Assembly (NCBI RefSeq): GCF_030247655.1
Contig: NZ_JAOTRZ010000002.1
Location: 1 to 52,720, forward strand
Length of the DNA stretch: 52,720 nucleotides
Direction: 5' to 3'
DNA from: Trichlorobacter sp.
GTDB lineage: Bacteria; Desulfobacterota; Desulfuromonadia; Geobacterales; Pseudopelobacteraceae
Made by a program: the position numbers and the translations under genes. Below the pieces are notes generated by a model, which had not been told where the DNA came from, did no database searches, and worked only from the letters and a program-made list of their open reading frames with translations. Every line of letters begins with the position of its first letter. Position 1 is the first letter of the stretch. Of the stretch, positions 26,499 through 34,345 are shown one piece after another.

Positions 26499-27404
26499 AT
26501 GCCGAAGGAACTGACCCACTGGTGGCTGGCAGCAGAAGCAGTGCGACAGCTTCCCCTTGACCATAGCACCCGGCTGTTGCTGGAAGACCAGCAGGCAGCG
26601 TATCTGGTGGGGGCAATCCTTCCCGACACCCTGCTCCATCTGGTTGTGGGCCGCTGGAGTGCTACTGCCCTGCAGCTATCCCAAGAGTTCCATCAACCAC
26701 CAGGCAACAGCTTCATCCCCTTGCTGACATTTGCAGAAAAAACCTCCCTTACCCCGGGCGTTATTGCCTGCCTTCTGGGGGTGGCCAGTCACATCGAGGC
26801 AGATATTGTCTTCCACCCCTACATCTGTGCATTGGCTGGTGATCATATCGGCCGACATTACCAGCTTGAGACAGAACTTGATCTGTACCTGCTCTCTGAA
26901 GGCAAGCGACCACCGGTTTTGCGGCTTAATGAAGTACTGGCCGGAGAAGTCAGTGAGCAGGCGTTCATGGTGCTGCGCGGGGTTTTTGATCCGGAAGGAA
27001 GGCTACCCGATGAGGTACTGCAGCATGCACTGCAACTGCATGGACAGATTCAGGGGATGTACGGCACACCACCCTGGCAACTGCTGGCATGGGTACTGGG
27101 ACTTGTGCCAAACTACTGGCTGCGCTCGTTTCAGAAGCTGTTCTACCCCTTCAACTGGCAACGGGGACGTTCAAAAGCCTGGCCTGATCAATGGCGGCAC
27201 GCAGTAACCGGCCAGGAACGTGGCGATACGCTAGACGGACTGCTGGTTGACGCATGTAACAGGATCACCGAATTACTCCGCAGGGTTGATGAGCAGGGCC
27301 TCATTCGGAGTTTCAGAACCCATCCCGGAGAGAATCTTATTACCGGGCTGGCAGCTCTTCCCGCCCATACTCCCACAATAGCCGCCGCAACTGCTCCGTC
27401 GTGA
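26499..27404 (+). CDS. Zinc-dependent phospholipase C family protein
   Basis: The protein has 301 residues with the spaced His/Asp pattern of the zinc-dependent phospholipase C/S1-P1-like family: THWWLAAEA near residue 6, GAILPDTLLH near 38, GVASHIEADIVFHPYICAL near 93, and HYQLETELDLYLL near 120. There is no signal peptide, so it is probably cytoplasmic. The true substrate is unknown for this bacterial branch. It starts 3 bases after the diguanylate cyclase stop. Its last 65 bases overlap the convergent hybrid kinase gene. Confidence 0.8.
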   Translation: MPKELTHWWLAAEAVRQLPLDHSTRLLLEDQQAAYLVGAILPDTLLHLVVGRWSATALQLSQEFHQPPGNSFIPLLTFAEKTSLTPGVIACLLGVASHIEADIVFHPYICALAGDHIGRHYQLETELDLYLLSEGKRPPVLRLNEVLAGEVSEQAFMVLRGVFDPEGRLPDEVLQHALQLHGQIQGMYGTPPWQLLAWVLGLVPNYWLRSFQKLFYPFNWQRGRSKAWPDQWRHAVTGQERGDTLDGLLVDACNRITELLRRVDEQGLIRSFRTHPGENLITGLAALPAHTPTIAAATAPS

Positions 27405-29094
27405 TCGGTTTGGGCAGGTAAGCATCCATACCAGCATCCAGGAAGCGCTGTTTATCGCCACTCATGGCATAGGCGGTCAGGGCAATGATCGGGATATGCC
27501 CACCTTTTTCCGCCTCATCAGCCCTGATGATTGACGTAGCCTGCATACCGTCCATTTCCGGCATCTGGATATCCATCAAAATCAGATCAAAGGATTCCTG
27601 TCGCCACGCTTTAACCGCCTTGAGGCCGGTATCGGCAAAACGGACCCGATGCCCCTCCATCCGCAGGATAGCCTCCATCATTTTACAGTTCACCACGGAG
27701 TCTTCCGCCACCAGAATCCGCATACGGCGACAAATTGACTTTGCTTCGTCCTCCACTGTATCAGCATGCTCTACAGTTTCTCTTTTGCTGATCTGACAGG
27801 GAATCAGACAGCTAAAACTGCTCCCTTCACCAAGTCGGCTTTCAACCGAGATAGTGCCACCCAACATCTCTGCCAGGTGGCGGGAGATGGACAACCCCAG
27901 TCCGGTTCCGCCAAATTTGCGTGTGGTGGAAAGGTCCTCCTGCACAAAAGGAGTAAACACCCGTTCCAGATTCTCTGACTGGATACCCTTTCCAGAATCA
28001 CTGACCATCAATTCCAGCTGCACCGTGCTGTCATCTATAGCTGTACCGGACAGCCGTAACCTGATTATCCCCTGCTCCGTAAACTTAAGGGCATTTGAGA
28101 GCAGATTGACTCCGATTTGCTGAATACGGGCCGGGTCAGAAACCAGCAATCCGGACAGGCTTGTAGCCAATGAAACCTCAAAACGCAGCCCTTTTTCCCG
28201 TATGATCGCCCCGAACATCCGATCAAGCTGATTAACCAGCATGCGTGGTTCAAAGGGAACCGAAACAATTTCAAGCTTGCCGGACTCTATCCTGGAGATA
28301 TCAAGCACATCGCTGATAATATCCAGCAAATTGTTGGCCGCAGCCATGGAATCTTTTGCCAGCTCCTTCAGTTCTCCAGCCTCCAGCCGCTCCACCAGCA
28401 GTGAGTTAATGCCGATAATGGCATTGAGCGGTGTCCTGATTTCATGGCTCATATTCGCCAGAAAAAGGCTTTTAGCCTCGTTGGCACTTTCTGCGGCGTG
28501 ACGGGCCTGTACCAACTCCTGCTCTATCCTTTTGCGTTCAGAAAAATCCCGTATGAATGCCTGATACGTACTATCCGGCATCATCTTACTGTTCATCTCA
28601 ACCGGGACCTGAGTGCCATCCTTGCGTAGCAGCAGCCGTTCATACATAACAGTCTGCCCCTGTTTAAGCAGGTCGTAGCGAAAGGGGACCTGCTTACGAA
28701 CCTCTTCGCTGAACAGCTGCGCTATATTCATACCAAGCAGCTCTGTCTGCAGGTACCCGGTCAACGTTTCCGCCTGACGGTTGGCACCGATGAGCCTACC
28801 CGCCAGGTCCGCTTGCAGAATAGCATCGGCAGCCAGATCTATCAGGGTACGAAACCGCTCTTCATTCGCCCGCAGTTCTGAAGTTCTACGGGCAACGACT
28901 CCGCGCAGCCCCCGGTTCCAGACCAGCAAGAACAGAGTCACCAGCACAGCAGCACCAAGCACCCACCACAGCCAGGCATAGCCAGTACCTGCCCCAACAG
29001 CAGTCCCGTACAAGGCTTGCTGCTGTGCCCAGCAAAGACAGGGGAGTATCAGCAACACCAATACACAGAGTTCTATACGACGCATACCATTCAT
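27340..29094 (-). CDS. Hybrid sensor kinase: SP/TM-PAS-HisKA-HATPase-REC
   Basis: The protein has 584 residues. A signal-like N-terminus (ending near CWAQQQ) and one TM helix (41-59) leave only about 20 residues outside, so sensing is probably by the PAS domain (75-190) or within the membrane. HisKA has His217 in NMSHEIRTPLNA, HATPase has GGTGLGLSISRHLAEMLGG, and the C-terminal receiver has Asp508 in LILMDIQMPEMDG. The ATG overlaps the TGA of the yihY gene. The 3' end overlaps the phospholipase C-like gene by 65 bases. Confidence 0.92.
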   Translation of the reverse strand: MNGMRRIELCVLVLLILPCLCWAQQQALYGTAVGAGTGYAWLWWVLGAAVLVTLFLLVWNRGLRGVVARRTSELRANEERFRTLIDLAADAILQADLAGRLIGANRQAETLTGYLQTELLGMNIAQLFSEEVRKQVPFRYDLLKQGQTVMYERLLLRKDGTQVPVEMNSKMMPDSTYQAFIRDFSERKRIEQELVQARHAAESANEAKSLFLANMSHEIRTPLNAIIGINSLLVERLEAGELKELAKDSMAAANNLLDIISDVLDISRIESGKLEIVSVPFEPRMLVNQLDRMFGAIIREKGLRFEVSLATSLSGLLVSDPARIQQIGVNLLSNALKFTEQGIIRLRLSGTAIDDSTVQLELMVSDSGKGIQSENLERVFTPFVQEDLSTTRKFGGTGLGLSISRHLAEMLGGTISVESRLGEGSSFSCLIPCQISKRETVEHADTVEDEAKSICRRMRILVAEDSVVNCKMMEAILRMEGHRVRFADTGLKAVKAWRQESFDLILMDIQMPEMDGMQATSIIRADEAEKGGHIPIIALTAYAMSGDKQRFLDAGMDAYLPKPITTEQLRRLLWEYGREELPAR

Positions 29095-29957
29095 GGGTCT
29101 CCCATCCCTGCAGGAATAGCTTCATCCCCCCCCAAACAACCCTGCTGATGGTAACGAACCAGCTCGAACCCCAGCAGCACAACCAGCCAGCTGGTGTAGA
29201 TCCAAATCAGCAGAAACGGCATCAGGGAAAGGGCTCCGTAAATGGCATTGTAACGTGTAACGCCAAATTGAAAACGGAAGTAAAGCCAGTGGGCAAGCTG
29301 CCAACAGGCCCCGGCGACAACCCCTCCCATCATCGCCGAGGCAAATCTGACCTTTACGGCAGGCAGCAGCAGGTACACCAGAACCAACATCAGAGAACTG
29401 CAGAAAAAAGGGGTTAGCCTGAAGAAAAACAGCACTCCTTCGCCGACACTGGTATTGTTAATCAGCCACTGTACCAGCCATTGGCTCTGGAGCAGGGAGG
29501 TGATACCAATTGCCGTGGTTAGCAACAGCGGTACTGCCGCAAGGATAAGCAGATAGTCCAGACAACGGCTCAGCAGACTACGATGTTCAGTAACGCCCCA
29601 GATTGCGTTAAACGCCTCCCGAATGCTCTCCAGCAAAAACAGCAGGGTAAAAACCAGCAGCAGGATGCTGAACGAGCCAAGGCCTGCGACCCTTGTATTG
29701 CAGACATACTCATGGACTTTCGTTGCGATGGCACTTGAATTACCGGTCAGCTGCTGCAGTATGAACGGTTCAAGTAACTCCTGCACGCCAATCTTCTGCA
29801 ACAGCACAAAGATCAGTGCCAGTACCGGCACAAACGCCAGGGTCGTGTCAAATGAAAGGGCAGAGGCCCGCAACATTCCCCGATGGCTGCCAAAGCGCTG
29901 CCACATTGTATGGACTATCCTGAAACCCCTCTGCATAAAAACAGGAAACACCGTCAC
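29091..29957 (-). CDS. YihY/BrkB-family inner-membrane protein
   Basis: The protein has 288 residues and about six membrane helices. The opening RASALSFDTTLAFVPVLALI and later FNAIWGVTEHRSLLSR, then YNAIYGALSLMPFLLIWIY are typical of the YihY/BrkB family (formerly linked to RNase BN). The transport or envelope function is unknown. The start is GTG at 29957, one base after the tpx stop. Cotranscription with tpx and the downstream hybrid kinase is likely. Confidence 0.88.
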   Translation of the reverse strand: MTVFPVFMQRGFRIVHTMWQRFGSHRGMLRASALSFDTTLAFVPVLALIFVLLQKIGVQELLEPFILQQLTGNSSAIATKVHEYVCNTRVAGLGSFSILLLVFTLLFLLESIREAFNAIWGVTEHRSLLSRCLDYLLILAAVPLLLTTAIGITSLLQSQWLVQWLINNTSVGEGVLFFFRLTPFFCSSLMLVLVYLLLPAVKVRFASAMMGGVVAGACWQLAHWLYFRFQFGVTRYNAIYGALSLMPFLLIWIYTSWLVVLLGFELVRYHQQGCLGGDEAIPAGMGDP

Positions 29958-29958
29958 C

Positions 29959-30474
29959 CTAAAGTATCTGCTTTACCGCATCCAGCACAGCTGCATAATC
30001 AGGTTCACTGGTTACTTCCGGTACCTGCTGGATATAGCGAATGATCCCCTGGGCATCCACAACAAAAATACAGCGGGAAAGCAGCAGTAACTCCTTGATC
30101 AACACCCCGTAATTGAGCCCGAAAGAACGCTCACGGTAGTCGGACAGGGTAATCACCCGATCAATGCCGGCTGCGCCGCACCAGCGTTTCTGGGCAAAGG
30201 GCAGATCAAGGCTGATGGTCAACACCACGACGTTTTCAGGTAGAGCTGCTGCTTCCTGGTTAAAACGGCGGGTCTCGGTATCGCAGACCGGGGTATCAAG
30301 CGAAGGAACAGCACTGATCACTCTGATCTTACCATCATGGCTGTGCAGACTGATCGGGGCAAGGGTGGTATCAACCACTAAAAAGTCCGGTGCCTTGTCA
30401 CCAACCTTCAGTTCCGGCCCCAGCAAGGTCATCGGATTGCCTTTAAAGGTAATTTTGCCGCTGCGCTCGTTCAT
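29959..30474 (-). CDS. tpx: Thiol peroxidase (atypical 2-Cys peroxiredoxin)
   Basis: Tpx reduces hydrogen peroxide and lipid hydroperoxides with thioredoxin as donor. The protein has 171 residues. The peroxidatic Cys64 lies in SLDTPVCDTETRRF and the resolving Cys98 in FAQKRWCGAAGI, the normal Tpx spacing. MTLLGPELKVGDKAPDF opens the fold. It is divergent from the cupin gene; two overlapping promoter candidates and a 22-bp perfect dyad lie in between. Confidence 0.95.
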   Translation of the reverse strand: MNERSGKITFKGNPMTLLGPELKVGDKAPDFLVVDTTLAPISLHSHDGKIRVISAVPSLDTPVCDTETRRFNQEAAALPENVVVLTISLDLPFAQKRWCGAAGIDRVITLSDYRERSFGLNYGVLIKELLLLSRCIFVVDAQGIIRYIQQVPEVTSEPDYAAVLDAVKQIL

Positions 30475-30486
30475 GTCATTCTCCCT

Positions 30487-30541
30487 TTTTTAGTAGTACT
30501 TTTGATGCTGTCAAGCATACGATTGGCTACCTGATTGTCAA
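30487..30541 (-). promoter_or_regulatory. Candidate tpx promoters (two overlapping)
   Basis: On the minus strand TTGACA at 30541-30536 pairs with TATGCT at 30519-30514 (16-base gap). A second TTGACA at 30514-30509 pairs with TAAAAA at 30492-30487 (16-base gap). The first -35 lies inside the dyad operator. Confidence 0.5.
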
Positions 30542-30552
30542 GTGACAATCAG
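30531..30552. promoter_or_regulatory. 22-bp perfect dyad operator between tpx and the cupin gene
   Basis: Ten-base arms ctgattgtca and tgacaatcag flank a 2-base centre. It overlaps a -35 on each strand, so one bound dimer could block both divergent promoters. The regulator is not identified; it does not match the Fnr/Crp pattern (ttgat-N4-atcaa). Confidence 0.65.
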
Positions 30553-30563
30553 ATTACTACGAT
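30535..30563 (+). promoter_or_regulatory. Candidate promoter of the cupin gene
   Basis: TTGTCA at 30535-30540 and TACGAT at 30558-30563 are 17 bases apart; the -35 lies within the dyad operator. Confidence 0.4.
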
Positions 30564-30648
30564 CTTTTTGACCGGCATCAATGTTTTTTACAACAAACAG
30601 CCGTAAGGTAGCAACAAGCAATAACTGCACACGGGAAAGGAAACGACC

Positions 30649-30978
30649 ATGGCCACAAGTACCGCCATATCAGGCACCGCCTTCAACATGAATGAGCAGA
30701 TAAGCTATCAGAGCGGATCAGTGGTAAGCAAGACCCTGATTGACAAAAAAATAGGGACGCTTACCCTCTTTGCCTTTGATGCCGGACAAGGACTATCTGA
30801 GCACACTGCACCATTTGATGCAGTGGTGCAGATCATTGACGGCACCGCTGCCGTTACCATAGACGGCACTGTGCAGCAGGTGCAGGCAGGAGAAATGATC
30901 ATCATGCCGGCCAATCTACCTCACTCACTCAAGGCAGAAGTTCCATTCAAGATGTTGCTGGTGATGATCAGGGCCTGA
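30649..30978 (+). CDS. Small cupin-domain protein
   Basis: The protein has 109 residues, a single cupin barrel. The metal-site motifs are GQGLSEHTAPFDAVVQIIDG near residues 47-66 and EMIIMPANLPHSLKA near 82-97. The first motif keeps one His (HTAPFD) rather than the full two-His set, so metal binding may be weak. Such small cupins are often stress-linked or binding proteins without known reactions. Sharing an operator region with tpx suggests a common oxidative or redox signal. Confidence 0.82.
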   Translation: MATSTAISGTAFNMNEQISYQSGSVVSKTLIDKKIGTLTLFAFDAGQGLSEHTAPFDAVVQIIDGTAAVTIDGTVQQVQAGEMIIMPANLPHSLKAEVPFKMLLVMIRA

Positions 30979-31056
30979 TGTGGAGGCCCCTTGACAAACG
31001 CCAATCACCTGCTACTACGTTTATCAGGCTGGCATCGTACTTCAAGGAGGTATCCT

Positions 31057-31338
31057 ATGGTATCGTTCCGTTTTCCCCTCATTGCAGCTTTTTTCAGTGT
31101 TGCGCTCCTGCTCTGCAGCAATCCGGTCTTTGCCGATGAAATTCCGGATGCTGCCTCGGCAAGCGGCAAGTACTCCGAACTTGTGCAGGTAATGAACTGC
31201 CCCAAGGATGGCAACAGTTACGGCAACTTCAAAGACTACGGCTACTGGGGTGGCGGCGCCTGGTGCGGTCAGCAGGGCAAGGCCGGCTACTGGGTCTGGG
31301 TAGCGCCAAACTGGTATGTCTGGAAAAACAAGCAATAG
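31057..31338 (+). CDS. Small exported Tyr/Trp/Gly-rich protein
   Basis: The protein has 93 residues. AAGGAGG at 31044-31050 supports the ATG at 31057, which opens a signal peptide ending near VFADE. The mature 65 residues contain MNCPKDGNSYGNFKDYGYWG, then GAWCGQQGKAGYWVWVAP, then NWYVWKNK. The very high content of aromatics and two cysteines suggests a compact disulfide-linked domain. I do not recognise the family. It is 78 bases after the cupin gene, so it could share the same transcript. The hairpin at 31352-31377 follows. Confidence 0.65.
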   Translation: MVSFRFPLIAAFFSVALLLCSNPVFADEIPDAASASGKYSELVQVMNCPKDGNSYGNFKDYGYWGGGAWCGQQGKAGYWVWVAPNWYVWKNKQ

Positions 31339-31351
31339 CTCTATTTCTGAA

Positions 31352-31377
31352 GCGGCCCGGTCATCAGACCGGGCCGC
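31352..31377. terminator. GC-rich hairpin between convergent genes
   Basis: A perfect 11-bp stem (gcggcccggtc with gaccgggccgc) and an ATCA loop lie between the small exported protein and the convergent carbonic anhydrase. There is no strong T-run on either side, so it is a likely bidirectional terminator but not a textbook one. Confidence 0.6.
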
Positions 31378-31384
31378 AGCGCCA

Positions 31385-31990
31385 TTAGCGACAGATCATA
31401 TCGTTCTTCTGCATCACCTTTATCTCACCGGTATCCATGTCATACATCCAGCCGTGCACTGAAAGCTTGCCATCCAGCATGGCCCGACGCACAAAGGGAT
31501 ACTCCAGCAGATGCTCCAACTGCAGCCGGACGTTTTCCTCTTCAATCAGGCGGCGTCGCTGGTCATCGGAGACCTGCAGCCGCAGTGTTCGCAGCTTCTC
31601 ATCCACCCGTTCCAGCGCTTTGTAGGCATTGTTCAACCAGATCGGGATATAGCGGTCATCCGGGCTTTCATTGACCAGGGCATTGATGCCCCCGCAGTTA
31701 TAATGTCCGCAGACCACCACATCAGGAATTTTCAGATGATTGATGGTAAACTCCAGCACTGCGGAAAGATTCCAGTCGTTAGTAGCAACAATATTACCCA
31801 CATTACGATGGACAAAGACCTCTCCCGGCCTGGTCTGGGTAATGGTATTGACCGGCACGCGGGAATCGGAGCATCCGATCCAGAGGACCGTTGGCCGCTG
31901 GTGCTTGGACAGCTCGGCAAAATAATCCTTTTCCCGGTCAAAGACATCGGAAACAAAGCGTTTATTGCCTTCCAGCAGCGTGGTAATCAT
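31385..31990 (-). CDS. Beta-class carbonic anhydrase
   Basis: Interconverts CO2 and bicarbonate. The protein has 201 residues. Zinc ligands are Cys40 (in IGCSDSRVP), His96 and Cys99 (in CGHYNCGG); Asp42 and Arg44 complete the active-site dyad. The C-terminus (LSVHGWMYDMDTGEI) is typical of the Can/CynT group. No signal peptide is present, so it is cytoplasmic. It is 31 bases downstream of the isochorismatase-family gene and probably shares its promoter. Confidence 0.95.
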   Translation of the reverse strand: MITTLLEGNKRFVSDVFDREKDYFAELSKHQRPTVLWIGCSDSRVPVNTITQTRPGEVFVHRNVGNIVATNDWNLSAVLEFTINHLKIPDVVVCGHYNCGGINALVNESPDDRYIPIWLNNAYKALERVDEKLRTLRLQVSDDQRRRLIEEENVRLQLEHLLEYPFVRRAMLDGKLSVHGWMYDMDTGEIKVMQKNDMICR

Positions 31991-32021
31991 GGTTATCCCT
32001 CCCGTGGGACGGGCATGGAGA

Positions 32022-32591
32022 TCACTTCACAAGCTTGGATAGTTTTTTAAACGAATCGGTACCGGCAGCCTTCAACCACTGGAACAGCACCGATTCGGTA
32101 CAGGTAATCACCGCCCCGGCCTGCTGCATCATCCCTATGGCTGCCTGCTTGTTCTGTTCGGAACGACTCATGACAGCGTCCTGCACCAGATGCACCACAT
32201 AACCGGCATCAAGCAGCTCAATTACGGTCTGGAGTACACAGACATGGGTCTCCATGCCGGTAATAACTATCTGCCTTTTCCCTGTCGCTCTAATCGCTTC
32301 AACAAATTCACTACTACCGCAACAGCTGAAGGTCATCTTTTCCAGACGAGGTGCAGCAGCAGCTTTTTCCTGCAACTCAGCCAGAGTCTCGCCCAATCCT
32401 TTGACATATTGCTCTGTAATTACAACCGGCACCTGTAGTTCTGCTGCAGAATCAAGCAGTATCCCCGCATTTGCAACCAACCCTGCCAGCACGTGCTCAT
32501 CCATAGCCTTACAGAGTCGTCCCTGTACATCAATCACCACAAGTACAGAGTCTTCTGCACTTAAAAAATAACCTTGCCGAATAGTTGCCAT
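32022..32591 (-). CDS. Isochorismatase-family hydrolase
   Basis: The protein has 189 residues, the small cysteine-hydrolase fold. The catalytic triad is Asp21 (in VVIDVQGRL), Lys85 (in LEKMTFSC) and Cys118 (in ETHVCVLQT). The cis-peptide region ITGMETHVC is typical. The substrate is not predictable; relatives include nicotinamidases and hydrolases of unknown role. A near-consensus promoter lies just upstream and carbonic anhydrase follows. Confidence 0.9.
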   Translation of the reverse strand: MATIRQGYFLSAEDSVLVVIDVQGRLCKAMDEHVLAGLVANAGILLDSAAELQVPVVITEQYVKGLGETLAELQEKAAAAPRLEKMTFSCCGSSEFVEAIRATGKRQIVITGMETHVCVLQTVIELLDAGYVVHLVQDAVMSRSEQNKQAAIGMMQQAGAVITCTESVLFQWLKAAGTDSFKKLSKLVK

Positions 32592-32617
32592 AATTACCCC
32601 CCACTTTTTATAACCAG

Positions 32618-32646
32618 ATTATAGAGGCATTCAACATACAGCGCAA
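32618..32646 (-). promoter_or_regulatory. Promoter of the hydrolase/carbonic anhydrase pair
   Basis: On the minus strand TTGCGC at 32646-32641 and a perfect TATAAT at 32623-32618 are 17 bases apart, 27 bases before the ATG. Confidence 0.7.
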
Positions 32647-32691
32647 GAGATAGCTATCAGTCAACAATCAAAGGCAGGAACTATTGTTCTA

Positions 32692-33018
32692 TTACGATGC
32701 TGCAGCACCATTCTCCGCAGCCAGCTGCTCCTGAATCAATACAAATGGACTCACCACCAGCATAGAGAACAGCTTATCTGGCTCGGCATTCCAGATGGCA
32801 ATCTGTTCGGCTGTTGGTTTTGATAGCAGTTGCGAGGCCAGCCAGGATTGCACTGCAGTGCTATCATCAGCAACAAGCCGCTCGCCCACCTCAACCAGCT
32901 CCAGCATCCCCTCAACAAGTATCAGCGCCCCCCGTTCATTATGAGCCCGCAACCACTGCCACTGGGCTGTATCAACCTGTTCTGCCAACCCCTGCATGGC
33001 ATCATCCGGCATATTCAT
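32692..33018 (-). CDS. DUF2288-family protein
   Basis: The protein has 108 residues. The pattern QWQWLRAHNERGALILVEG, then LELVEVGERLVADDS, then VQSWLASQLLSKPT, then LFSMLVVSPFVLIQE matches DUF2288 as I remember it. It is a small helical cytoplasmic protein with no known function. GGGGGAGA lies upstream of the ATG at 33018. It is divergent from the DUF4388 gene. Confidence 0.75.
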   Translation of the reverse strand: MNMPDDAMQGLAEQVDTAQWQWLRAHNERGALILVEGMLELVEVGERLVADDSTAVQSWLASQLLSKPTAEQIAIWNAEPDKLFSMLVVSPFVLIQEQLAAENGAAAS

Positions 33019-33120
33019 CTCCCCCTTTTGTTAAAATTGCGGCTAAAACGCGATTGACACTTGAATCATCGCTGTTTTCTGCTTAAATGTAAAGACAAAC
33101 CTTTTTTCAAGGAGCCACCC

Positions 33121-34332
33121 ATGGCCTTTTCAGGTGATCTGGAACACCTCTCCATAGTTGATGTGATCCAGTTACTGCATTCTACCCGTAAAACCGGAAC
33201 CTTAAAGGTGGAAGGGCGCAAGGGCGATATCACGATTGCCTTTAATGATGGCTACATTGTAGGGGCAAGCCACTATTCAAAGGGTGCCCTGATCGGCACC
33301 ATTTTGCTAGAAGCAGGGGTAATTGATAGCGAAACCCTGCAAAAGGCCCTGGATATCCAGACACAGACCGGTGATAATCGAAAACCGCTGGTGGCCACAC
33401 TGCTGGAAAACGGGCTTGCTGACCGTGATGCAGCCTACCGCGGCCTCGAAACACTGATCGAACTGGCAATTGTTGAGATATTGACCTGGAAAAAAGGAAA
33501 TTTTGCCCTGCAGGTTGATGAAATACTGGTCTGCGATGAGTTTCGCTACTTCCCCGACAACCTTGATCAGGAATTCACTCTGCCAACTGAGCATGTCCTG
33601 ATGGATGCACTGCGGATCTTTGATGAAAAGATGCGTGACGGGCTGCTGCAGATGGAAGAAGAGCCGAATACCATTTCTAGTCATGAACAGTTAGACAGTA
33701 GCACCCTCTTGTCTGCAGATGATCTTGGGCTTGGTGACCTTGACGCAGTAAAACGCAAGCCACCTGCCTTTCACGAGGCATTAAAAGACCAACCCACCTC
33801 AGATTTACTACAATCAAAATTCAATGCTGTTCTGAAAGACACCAGCGCAAGCCTGAAACAGGTAACCACTCTGCCCGAAACCGCCCGGATACTCCTGGAG
33901 ACCGTTGCGGCCCTTTTCCCACGGGCACTTACCCTGGTGGTATGGGACACAGAACTTGTGGCCGAGCGGGGAATCGGTATGACCACCCCCCGTGAAGAGG
34001 GGCCGGGACCGGTCATGGGATTTAAAATCCCACTCAACATCGGCACACTGTTCCGTTTTATTCTTGACAAAGGGCTCTTGTTTTACGGTAAATCTGAAGA
34101 TCAGGCTTTGAAAGAACAGCTGTACCCGGTGATCGGTGCTCCAGCCGACCCTACATTACTACTGCTACCTCTAAAAATGGGGAAAAAGGTAATTGCTCTT
34201 ATTTATGCGGATTTCGGGGCTCAACCTGTAGCCGAAATCAACACGGTACAACTGGAGGGTTGCGCCGAACATGCCGGAATGGCCATTGAAAGTGCTCTAC
34301 TGCGCAAACATCGAGCCACAAAAACCGGCTGA
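33121..34332 (+). CDS. DUF4388 (PATAN) domain protein with GAF-like C-terminus
   Basis: The protein has 403 residues. AAGGAG at 33109-33114 supports the ATG at 33121 (MAFSGDLEHLSIVDVIQLLH); a longer in-frame reading lacks a signal. The DUF4388 core covers about residues 1-110 (STRKTGTLKVEGRKGDITIA, NDGYIVGASHYSKGAL), a domain linked to motility and signalling. A Pro/Ser-rich linker follows. The last 150 residues look GAF-like (FPRALTLVVWDTELVAERGI, LLPLKMGKKVIALIYADFG). It is 13 bases upstream of pilT, suggesting a role in controlling pilus retraction. Confidence 0.75.
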   Translation: MAFSGDLEHLSIVDVIQLLHSTRKTGTLKVEGRKGDITIAFNDGYIVGASHYSKGALIGTILLEAGVIDSETLQKALDIQTQTGDNRKPLVATLLENGLADRDAAYRGLETLIELAIVEILTWKKGNFALQVDEILVCDEFRYFPDNLDQEFTLPTEHVLMDALRIFDEKMRDGLLQMEEEPNTISSHEQLDSSTLLSADDLGLGDLDAVKRKPPAFHEALKDQPTSDLLQSKFNAVLKDTSASLKQVTTLPETARILLETVAALFPRALTLVVWDTELVAERGIGMTTPREEGPGPVMGFKIPLNIGTLFRFILDKGLLFYGKSEDQALKEQLYPVIGAPADPTLLLLPLKMGKKVIALIYADFGAQPVAEINTVQLEGCAEHAGMAIESALLRKHRATKTG

Positions 34333-34345
34333 TAAGGAATCAAAA

